The notes under the pieces were generated by a model, which was not told the origin of the DNA, ran no database searches, and was given only the letters and a program-made list of their open reading frames with translations. The position numbers and the translations under genes were made by a program. 30,049 nt of DNA from an uncultured Spirochaetales bacterium (GTDB taxonomy: Bacteria; Spirochaetota; Spirochaetia; Sphaerochaetales; Sphaerochaetaceae). Location of the stretch: positions 1-30,049 of the forward strand of contig CAKQRI010000026.1 in assembly GCA_934271365.1 (NCBI GenBank). Direction: 5' to 3'. Below are positions 7,355 to 12,842 of the stretch, one piece after another; the stretch's first letter is position 1; every line of letters begins with the position of its first letter.

Positions 7355-7578
7355 ATGCAAATCCGATTCTTCTGCAGAAGAAATATGCACGTATTGTAGA
7401 GCTCTTATCAAAGCAGGATGATGTACCTCTGAATAAAGCACTTGATATATTCTATCATTCAGCAATCTATAAGCTTATGAGCAATGGAATATCTTACATG
7501 CATTGCATGAGTGATGGATATATTGTCCAGGAGCTTGAGGAAGAACAGAGAGAAAAAGAAAGTGTTTTACTTCATTGA
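7351..7578 (+). CDS. DUF3791-like protein, candidate antitoxin 2
   Basis: This 75-aa protein (LQKKYARIVELLSKQDDVPL, then NKALDIFYHSAIYKLMSNGI) fits the second type of small protein that follows DUF3990 genes. It lacks the 'LHTQ' ending of the first copy and instead has 'YMHCMSDGYIVQELEEE', the equivalent position. The start overlaps the DUF3990 stop (ATGA at 7351). A perfect hairpin follows 23 bases after the stop. The two flanking proteins could be two halves of one antitoxin or independent antitoxins. Confidence 0.7.
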   Translation: MNANPILLQKKYARIVELLSKQDDVPLNKALDIFYHSAIYKLMSNGISYMHCMSDGYIVQELEEEQREKESVLLH

Positions 7579-7600
7579 TTGGATTAATCAATTGGATTTC

Positions 7601-7629
7601 AATTCTCTATCATGTGCATATAGAGAATT
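7601..7629 (+). terminator. Hairpin closing the DUF3791-DUF3990 operon
   Basis: AATTCTCTAT (7601-7610) and ATAGAGAATT (7620-7629) pair perfectly with a 9-base loop. There is no strong T-run after it, so it may be a weak terminator, an mRNA-stabilising stem or an operator. A second dyad, TTGATT/AATCAA, lies at 7575-7591, and GGGAGG/CCTCCC at 7701-7706/7728-7733 forms another stem before the next gene. Confidence 0.4.
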
Positions 7630-7789
7630 TACATGTTAATATTTATATTAAGGAGAATACTTTTGATTAAGTACATTAAATCGGAGATTGTAGCATAACC
7701 GGGAGGTTCTGATGCAATCATTGATGGCCTCCCAAGCGAAGTTGAAATGATTACTAAGCATGCAGTATTCGACTGCAAGGAGGAAGAAA

Positions 7790-8425
7790 TTGAATAAAGA
7801 TGACATTATTATCCGTTTGGAAAGAAAGGATGACTATAGAGAAGTTGAGAACTTAGTGCGAGAGAGCTTCTGGAATGTATACAGACCTGGAGCTACTGAG
7901 CACTATGTGCTGAATAGGCTTCGCTCTGATGCTGCATTTGTGCCTGAACTTGATTTTGTAATGGAGAAGGGTGGGGAGATTATAGGCCAGAATGTCTTTG
8001 TGAAAGCAGAGATAAGGCTTGATGATGGCAAATTGCTTCCTATTATGACTATGGGACCGATCTGTATAAGGAATGATCTCAAAAGAAATGGGTATGGCAA
8101 GCGGCTATTAGATTACTCGCTTGATAGAGCAAGAGAGTATGGGTGCGGAGCTCTGTGCTTTGAAGGTAATATTGATTTTTATGGAAAGAGCGGCTTCGTC
8201 TATGCTCGATCAAAGAATATCAGGTACCATGGGCTTCCAGAAGGAGCAGATTCAAGCTTCTTCCTGTGTAAGGAGCTTATTCCAGGATATCTTGATGGAA
8301 TTAGCGGTGAATATGCTACTCCTAAAGCATATTTTGCAGCAGAAGAAAAACCTATGGATTTTGAGAGATATGACTCTTCATTTCCAGAGAAGGAGAAGCT
8401 AGTGCTTCCTGGACAGCTCTGCTGA
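7790..8425 (+). CDS. YhbS-like GNAT-family N-acetyltransferase
   Basis: The 211-aa protein matches the longer GNAT group often called YhbS. It has an opening strand IIIRLERKDDYREVENLVRE, the conserved 'FWNVYRPGATEHYVL' segment, an acetyl-CoA loop DLKRNGYGKRLLDY (about residue 100), 'GCGALCFEGNIDFYGKSGF', and a C-terminal extension ending LVLPGQLC. I place the start at TTG 7790, because AAGGAGG (7777-7783) lies exactly six bases before it. An in-frame ATG at 7760 lacks any ribosome site. The acetyl acceptor is unknown. Its end is followed by a strong hairpin. Confidence 0.8.
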   Translation: MNKDDIIIRLERKDDYREVENLVRESFWNVYRPGATEHYVLNRLRSDAAFVPELDFVMEKGGEIIGQNVFVKAEIRLDDGKLLPIMTMGPICIRNDLKRNGYGKRLLDYSLDRAREYGCGALCFEGNIDFYGKSGFVYARSKNIRYHGLPEGADSSFFLCKELIPGYLDGISGEYATPKAYFAAEEKPMDFERYDSSFPEKEKLVLPGQLC

Positions 8426-8435
8426 TTGGATCTAT

Positions 8436-8468
8436 GAATCTGGCAGGGTTGCTCATCCTGTCAGATTC
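8436..8468 (+). terminator. Hairpin terminator-like structure after the YhbS-like gene
   Basis: GAATCTGGCAGG (8436-8447) pairs with CCTGTCAGATTC (8457-8468), twelve pairs including one G-U, with a 9-base loop. Only TATAGTTT follows, so the T-run is poor. Confidence 0.5.
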
Positions 8469-8760
8469 TATAGTTTAGGGGAATTATCGAACAAATATAT
8501 TTCGCTCTGTGTCTGAATAGCAGAAGATGATTGTTATTCATTACCATTATTCTTCGCTGAGATTTCCTCGATTGCTGGGATTCCTATTAATCGTCTATTC
8601 TTCTTTTATAAGAAAGAGTTTTATGCATATGGTTATGGAATGGAGCGGAATATTCCCTTGAAGAATAAGGCCGTGGCATTTTAGATAATCTGCACTTTCG
8701 CAACTCGAATCATATAGATGAAGGTACATTGCTGTATCATAAGTCTTGAATGGAGGCAAT
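8469..8760. other. Intergenic region, possibly containing a gene remnant
   Basis: Apart from the preceding hairpin I see no intact gene. The plus-strand frame 8517-8684 is open for 55 codons without a start or ribosome site and reads rather protein-like (FAEISSIAGIPINRLFFFYK, then KEFYAYGYGMERNIPL). It ends in TAG. It may be a remnant; I do not recognise it. Confidence 0.2.
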
Positions 8761-9675
8761 ATGGCAGACTGGAGCAGATATATTCAGATTATTGTCCATC
8801 ATATTGATTTGTGCATAAAGAATGGCGATGATGATAAGCTCACGCTCTCATCTCTTTCAGAGAAGCTTGGATATTCAGAGTATTATACATCAAGGAAGTT
8901 CCGTGAATTGTCAGGAATGACTCTTAAGGCATATATAAGAGGTCGTAAGTTCGCTTTTGCAGCAATGTATGGATTCTCTTCTAATGAATCATTCTCTCAT
9001 GCTTTTAGGAGTGCTTTTGGGATAAGTCCAAGCGAATACCGTTTAAGTCCTTTCCCTCCTCCTCTTAGAACAGTTCTTAGGCCTTTTGACTGCTATCTGA
9101 CAGATTCTGAGCATGAGACATCTGATAGCATTAAGACATACTTTGTGCATATTCCAGCACATAGATTTCTGCATATAAGAAACTATGAAAGCATAGGTTA
9201 TTATGATTTCTGGGAAAAGCAGAGTCACATAAAAGGTCTTTGTTATGATGCTGTATGCAGAATTCTTGATGGTATAAATGGAAAGCTTGATGAGGGGAGA
9301 GGGCATGTAATTGCATATATAAATGATGCTGCTGGAAGAATCTGCAGCTGGGGAATCCCTCTTGCTGAAGCATACGGGATAAGACTTGCTTCAGATTATG
9401 ACGGTCCTGTTCCTGATGGTTTTTATCTTATGGATGTCTGTGAGGGAGATTATATTGTCTTTGAGCATGGCCCATTTGATATTGAGAAAGAGAGCGTTAA
9501 AGTCGAGTCCGAGATAGAAAACAGAATGAAGGCATTTGATTATGATGAATACGGCTTCTGCTTGGATTTCAGGCCTGGCCAGGTCTTCTATTTCTATTAT
9601 CAGCCTGAATGCTTCTTCAGATATGTGAGGCCTATAGTAAGAAAAAGCAGGAAGGATAAGCCCCTCCTGCTTTAA
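8761..9675 (+). CDS. AraC-family regulator with GyrI-like effector domain, shortened DNA-binding domain
   Basis: The N-terminus is an AraC/XylS DNA-binding domain and the C-terminus (about residues 115-290) a GyrI-like ligand domain, an arrangement typical of Rob/SoxS-like sensors of small amphipathic molecules. The first helix-turn-helix is normal (LSSLSEKLGYSEYYTSRKFR, then ELSGMTLKAYIRGRKFAFAA). It runs straight into MYGFSSNESFSHAFRSAFG. The usual stretch of about 16-18 residues between them, the linker helix plus the start of the second helix-turn-helix (as in '...D-IIDIA--YGFSS'), is missing without a frameshift. Two-site DNA binding may therefore be impaired. I chose ATG 8761, with GGAGG at 8752-8756; a TTG further upstream is not needed. 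The 3' end carries a hairpin shared with the converging gene. Confidence 0.8.
   Translation: MADWSRYIQIIVHHIDLCIKNGDDDKLTLSSLSEKLGYSEYYTSRKFRELSGMTLKAYIRGRKFAFAAMYGFSSNESFSHAFRSAFGISPSEYRLSPFPPPLRTVLRPFDCYLTDSEHETSDSIKTYFVHIPAHRFLHIRNYESIGYYDFWEKQSHIKGLCYDAVCRILDGINGKLDEGRGHVIAYINDAAGRICSWGIPLAEAYGIRLASDYDGPVPDGFYLMDVCEGDYIVFEHGPFDIEKESVKVESEIENRMKAFDYDEYGFCLDFRPGQVFYFYYQPECFFRYVRPIVRKSRKDKPLLL
9641..9673 (-). terminator. Terminator of the DUF134-NifX gene, inside the end of the AraC gene
   Basis: AAAGCAGGA (9644-9652) and TCCTGCTTT (9665-9673) pair perfectly. Read on the minus strand the stem is followed by TTTTTCTT, a good intrinsic terminator for the gene ending at 9680. On the plus strand only a short T-run follows, so it may work weakly in both directions. 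Confidence 0.65.
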
Positions 9676-9679
9676 GTGT

Positions 9680-10411
9680 TTAATGACAGCTATGATGGCC
9701 GCAGCTATGCTCGCTGTTTCCGTGGTCATGATGAGAGCAGTGGACATCAGGATTGAATTCAAGATTTCCAGAAAGCAGGTCTTCTACTGCTTTATCTGCA
9801 TTGCCGCTGACTCCACCATAGAGCTTTATCCCAGCTTCTCTGAGTGCAATTTGTGCACCTCCTCCGATTCCTCCGCAGATCAATGTATCTACGCCGTTTC
9901 TCATAAGGAAGCCCGCAAGTGCTCCATGTCCGCTTCCATCTGTACTGATAACTTCAGAACTTAAGATCTTACCATTCTCTGCGGTATAGAGCTTGAATGC
10001 TTCTGTGTGTCCGAAGTGCTGGAATATGCTGCCATTATCATATGTGACTGCAATTTTCATATTATCTCCTTTAAGATTGATATCCTTTATGCATTCTCTT
10101 CTGCAGCATCCATCCTCGTTTCCGCTGCATATTCTATAAGTGCCACCAGAGATTACCAGATTTCTGCCGAATACTATTGCAGCAGATGTTTTTCGCCTAG
10201 CACTTTCATATATCTCCTGCACAGTCGATCTTGATATATCCATCTGAATGGCACATTCCTCATGTGTCTTCTCTTCCAGATCAACTAGGCGAAGGACTTC
10301 ATATTCATCAATGGATAGCACAATGCTCTCTTCATCTGAAGGACAATCTGGAGAGAATGCTGTGTTCTTTGGCATTCTGCATATCCGTCTCAGTCTCTGT
10401 GGTCGTGGCAT
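9680..10411 (-). CDS. DUF134 helix-turn-helix domain fused to a NifX/NifB-type cofactor-binding domain
   Basis: Residues 1-97 are a DUF134 domain, with the canonical start MPRPQRLRRICRMP and a sigma-like helix-turn-helix (THEECAIQMDISRSTVQEIY). Residues 118-220 form a dinitrogenase iron-molybdenum cofactor-binding fold (MKIAVTYDNGSIFQHFGHTE and TLICGGIGGGAQIALREAGI). The tail is rich in His and Cys (HCSHHDHGNSEHSCGHHSCH) and should bind metal. Such fusions occur in non-nitrogen-fixing anaerobes and are thought to sense or carry Fe-S/metal clusters. Family convention sets ATG 10411 as the start. An internal ATG (10060) in front of the second domain has its own perfect site AAAGGAGA, so a free 126-residue NifX form may also be made. 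A 14-base palindrome precedes the start, suggesting self-regulation. Confidence 0.85.
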   Translation of the reverse strand: MPRPQRLRRICRMPKNTAFSPDCPSDEESIVLSIDEYEVLRLVDLEEKTHEECAIQMDISRSTVQEIYESARRKTSAAIVFGRNLVISGGTYRICSGNEDGCCRRECIKDINLKGDNMKIAVTYDNGSIFQHFGHTEAFKLYTAENGKILSSEVISTDGSGHGALAGFLMRNGVDTLICGGIGGGAQIALREAGIKLYGGVSGNADKAVEDLLSGNLEFNPDVHCSHHDHGNSEHSCGHHSCH

Positions 10412-10415
10412 ATTA

Positions 10416-10429
10416 TCGGTATATACCGA
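10416..10429. promoter_or_regulatory. Perfect 14-bp palindrome upstream of the DUF134-NifX gene
   Basis: TCGGTATATACCGA reads the same on both strands and starts only five bases upstream of the ATG at 10411. Its position would block transcription or translation start when bound. The adjacent helix-turn-helix protein is the obvious candidate ligand, by inference. Confidence 0.5.
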
Positions 10430-10514
10430 ATATAATATTATTTCAACAGATAACATGGCTTATTTTTTGCTTAGAATTCCTCCATAGTTTTTTTCTTATC
10501 CACGATTTATGAGC

Positions 10515-10535
10515 TATAGTATTCTGTGTCAGAAT
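10515..10535 (+). promoter_or_regulatory. -10-like box and dyad before the ADP-ribosylglycohydrolase gene
   Basis: TATAGT (10515-10520) is directly followed by the dyad ATTCTG-TGT-CAGAAT (10521-10535), which would lie at the transcription start. No convincing -35 box is seen. Confidence 0.3.
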
Positions 10536-10547
10536 GGAGAATAAAAG

Positions 10548-11342
10548 ATGTTAGGTGCGATTATCGGAGATATCGTAGGCTCACGATTTGAGTGGGATAA
10601 TATACATTCTAAGGATTTCGAGCTGTTTGGAAATGGATGCCATCTTACTGATGATAGCATTATGACGATAGCAATCGCAGAAGCCATCTTCAAATGGAGA
10701 GCAGATGGAAGCCCATCTTATGAAAGGCTCTCTGAATATGCTGAGAGATCTATGAGATCATGGGGATTAGCACATCCAGATGCTGGTTATGGTGCTGGTT
10801 TTGATAAGTGGCTCCATAATCCCGGAATGGGTGCATATAACAGTGCTGGAAATGGGGCTGCAATGAGAGTGAGCCCTGTAGGCTTTTCAGCACATTCTCT
10901 TGAAGAGTGCATCAGCATGAGCAGGGCTGTGACAGAAGTCACCCATAATCATCCTGATGGGATAAAAGGAGCAGAGGCAACTGCTGTCCAGATCTTTCTC
11001 TTAAGACAGAAAAAGGACATAGATTACATACGAGCATATGAAGAAGAGCATTATTATCCTATAGGCTTTGATATGCATTGGCTTTATGAGAACTATAAAT
11101 GGTCTTCTCTCTGCGATATGACATGCCAGCCGGCATATCTCTGTGTCTATTCATCTTTCGGTTTTGAAGATGCGATAAGAAATGCAATAAGCATCGGCGG
11201 TGATAGTGATACTCTCGGTGCTATTGCCGGAGGAATTGCAGAAGCCTGCTGGGGCATTCCTGAAGATATAAGGGAGAAAGGCCTTTCGTTTCTGGATCAG
11301 GAGATGAAGACTGTTCTGAAATTCTTCAGCAGCCTTTCATAA
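10548..11342 (+). CDS. ADP-ribosylglycohydrolase (DraG/ARH family)
   Basis: Members of this family remove ADP-ribose from arginine or other acceptors, or hydrolyse related N- and O-glycosidic bonds, using two magnesium ions. The 264-aa product starts MLGAIIGDIVGSRFEWDN. It carries the metal ligands TDDSIMT (about residues 34-40) and, near the C-terminus, GGDSDTLGAIAGGIAEA, both fully conserved. The length fits the short bacterial subgroup. The start ATG 10548 has GGAG about eight bases upstream. It stands alone, between the divergent DUF134-NifX gene and a converging GNAT pseudogene. A link with the ADP-ribosyltransferase-like DUF3990 gene about 3.2 kb away is possible but unproven. Confidence 0.88.
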   Translation: MLGAIIGDIVGSRFEWDNIHSKDFELFGNGCHLTDDSIMTIAIAEAIFKWRADGSPSYERLSEYAERSMRSWGLAHPDAGYGAGFDKWLHNPGMGAYNSAGNGAAMRVSPVGFSAHSLEECISMSRAVTEVTHNHPDGIKGAEATAVQIFLLRQKKDIDYIRAYEEEHYYPIGFDMHWLYENYKWSSLCDMTCQPAYLCVYSSFGFEDAIRNAISIGGDSDTLGAIAGGIAEACWGIPEDIREKGLSFLDQEMKTVLKFFSSLS

Positions 11343-11360
11343 TAGAATGATTTCACCTCT

Positions 11361-11801
11361 TCAGAGCTTCATGTATATAATAGGGTAAGGCCTTCCATCT
11401 TCGTCTATCTCTGACCTCTTATATTCATTGAATCCCATATGCTTATAGAATTCTATTGCATCTGGATTCTCTTCATTGACTGTAAGGGCTGTGCATCAAT
11501 ATTCAGCTATTGCTTTCTCAAGCATCTTCCTTCCAAGTCCTTTTCCTCTTTCATCTGGATGTATGAATAGCATGTCCAGCATACCATTGCCCGTTCCCAG
11601 AAATGCAATAGGCTCAGCGCTGGCGCTGAATGCAACCAGCAGATGATTAGTCGCTTTCATTGCATCTGGAACATACTGCTTTATATCCTCTATTTCCTAA
11701 CTGCTTAGGAAATGATGGGTTGCCCTGACAGATTTTTCCCATACATCAGTGAGTTTGTCGATAAGTGCACTATCTCTGCTTTCAGCTTCTTTTATTATCA
11801 T
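11361..11801 (-). pseudogene. GNAT N-acetyltransferase interrupted by two nonsense codons
   Basis: Read from ATG 11801 the minus strand encodes 146 residues of a clear GNAT protein. It has an opening helix, then PDAMKATNHLLVAFSASAEP, an acetyl-CoA loop HPDERGKGLGRKMLEKAIAE, and the ending FYKHMGFNEYKRSEIDEDGR. Codon 35 is TAG (11699-11697), where related proteins usually have Glu, and codon 102 is TGA (11498-11496), at the place of Gly. Each can come from one G-to-T change. No frameshift is present, so loss is recent. The start overlaps the stop of the upstream gene (ATGA), showing that both once formed an operon. A TGA recoding is unlikely, since TGA terminates neighbouring genes. Confidence 0.8.
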
Positions 11802-12370
11802 ATTCGTATCCTCTCGAATTCCACTGAGTATGATCCGAGAACCTCTATGCATGGGAACTCTGCAGCATTCTGCAGTGTAAGTGGTTTCTGATCATATATG
11901 ATTCTCTGCTCTGTGGGTATGGCAGGAATTGTTTTTCCCTGGCTTTTCCCTGATGTGCCATCAGCTGTTTTCCAGCAGAACTCTGAATCAGAGAATTCCT
12001 TCTTCTCTGTTATTATCTCTGTCTTCCTGAATAGGTTTCCTAGGTAGAATGTTCCCTCATTATCCTTTTCTGCGGGGCATGAACCGATGATGCCTGTTCT
12101 TCTGAATGATATCATCAGCTCTGGAGATTGGAAGATGGTATTCTCATGATCCTGCCTGAATTCAGCTGAGCTGGAATTCCAGACATTGAGCCAGCCTTTC
12201 TTTCCATCTTTAATAACAGCTGTATTGAATTCGATGCTGCATCTGATATCATCTATTATCTCGGCATTGATCCTGAGTACAGGTCTTAGAGATTCAAATC
12301 CATCTGGCAGTATTGCCCTTATCCTATCCTGTTCTGCACTATAAGCCATTACGAACTGCTTTACCTTCAT
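11798..12370 (-). CDS. Conserved protein of unknown function (190 aa)
   Basis: The protein begins MKVKQFVMAYSAEQDRIRAI and contains LPDGFESLRPVLRINAEI, SIEFNTAV and GIIGSCPAEKDNEGTFYLG. I recognise this as a conserved unknown found in gut Firmicutes and related anaerobes; the opening pattern is loosely like acetoacetate-decarboxylase-fold proteins, but I cannot claim activity. I place the start at ATG 12370, with GAGGG just upstream. An earlier ATG at 12382 has no ribosome site, as that site would lie within its own codons. It is coupled by ATGA to the GNAT pseudogene. Its promoter region is shared with the divergent csoR-like gene and contains two dyads. Confidence 0.6.
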   Translation of the reverse strand: MKVKQFVMAYSAEQDRIRAILPDGFESLRPVLRINAEIIDDIRCSIEFNTAVIKDGKKGWLNVWNSSSAEFRQDHENTIFQSPELMISFRRTGIIGSCPAEKDNEGTFYLGNLFRKTEIITEKKEFSDSEFCWKTADGTSGKSQGKTIPAIPTEQRIIYDQKPLTLQNAAEFPCIEVLGSYSVEFERIRI

Positions 12371-12409
12371 ATAAGCCCTCATATTTATGATGATTCAGGT
12401 TTAGTCATG

Positions 12410-12434
12410 ATTCAATAGCATTGCTCTATTGAAT
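12410..12434. promoter_or_regulatory. Inverted repeat between divergent genes
   Basis: ATTCAATAG (12410-12418) and CTATTGAAT (12426-12434) pair perfectly over a 7-base gap, midway between the 190-aa gene and the CsoR-like gene. It could be an operator for either. Confidence 0.4.
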
Positions 12435-12455
12435 GCAGCATTTATTAGATGGATA

Positions 12456-12477
12456 ATACATATACTACTATATGTAT
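12456..12477. promoter_or_regulatory. Perfect dyad in the leader of the CsoR-like gene
   Basis: ATACATATA (12456-12464) and TATATGTAT (12469-12477) are exact complements around CTAC. The dyad ends directly before the GGAG ribosome site (12478-12481), so it could act as an operator or as an mRNA stem hiding that site. It lacks the G/C-rich halves of the CsoR boxes found downstream. Confidence 0.45.
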
Positions 12478-12487
12478 GGAGACTATT

Positions 12488-12760
12488 ATGAAGAAATGTA
12501 TGGATGCAGATAATCTTCACAGAAGATTTGCTAAGATACTCGGACAGATTAAGGCAATAGATAGGATGATTGATGAGGATATCCCATGTGAGGATATCAT
12601 ATCACAGATAAGTGCTGCAAAATCAGCACTCAATAAAGCTGCACAGGTGGTTTTAGAAGGTCATATCCAGCACTGTATAAAGGATGCCGTGGAAAACGGT
12701 GATGATAAGGAGATTGAGAACTTCACAAAGGCAATTGAGCGTTTTGCTAATATGCAGTGA
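12488..12760 (+). CDS. csoR: CsoR-family metal-sensing repressor
   Basis: The all-helical 90-aa protein belongs to the CsoR/RcnR/FrmR family. It has the family sequence ILGQIKAIDRMIDEDIPCED, then ISAAKSALNKAAQVVLEGHI. Cys34, His59 and Cys63 give the Cys-His-Cys set of copper(I)-binding CsoR. Binding of copper releases the repressor from DNA. The best start is ATG 12488, with GGAG (12478-12481) six bases upstream; an earlier in-frame ATG at 12449 would run through the leader dyad. Two matching operator boxes lie 30-70 bases after the stop, in front of the metal ATPase. The cognate ATPase is damaged, so the regulator may now have no working target here. The call is firm for family, likely for copper. 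Confidence 0.85.
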   Translation: MKKCMDADNLHRRFAKILGQIKAIDRMIDEDIPCEDIISQISAAKSALNKAAQVVLEGHIQHCIKDAVENGDDKEIENFTKAIERFANMQ

Positions 12761-12778
12761 TTTTTGCTTCTATTATTC

Positions 12779-12829
12779 TTGGCAACCTTATACCTGTATG
12801 GGTATATATAGATATACCCGCATGGGTAT
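12779..12829 (+). promoter_or_regulatory. Copper-type promoter with two 16-bp CsoR boxes
   Basis: Two repeats of ATACCYGYATGGGTAT lie at 12790-12805 and 12814-12829, 24 bases apart from start to start. The second has perfect ATACCC/GGGTAT halves. A promoter TTGGCA (12779-12784), 18 bases, TATATA (12803-12808) encloses the first box, and the second covers the expected transcription start. This is the classic layout for repression by CsoR, whose known sites have the form TACC-N-GGGTA. Confidence 0.8.
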
Positions 12830-12842
12830 AAGGGGCCATATG

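Noticed and set aside
9043..9373. Minus-strand frames inside the AraC-type gene, and similar long antisense frames inside pflB, the ABC genes and the DUF134-NifX gene
   Set aside because: They have no ribosome sites and no family features, and are explained by codon bias of the real genes on the opposite strand.
11496..11699. Stop-codon recoding (TGA or TAG as sense) in the GNAT gene
   Set aside because: Two different stop codons are involved, and TGA and TAG end other intact genes in the window. Pseudogenisation is simpler.
12684..12842. Upstream extension of the metal ATPase frame into the csoR gene
   Set aside because: It overlaps csoR in another frame and runs through the promoter and the two CsoR boxes. 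ATG 12843 has a proper ribosome site.
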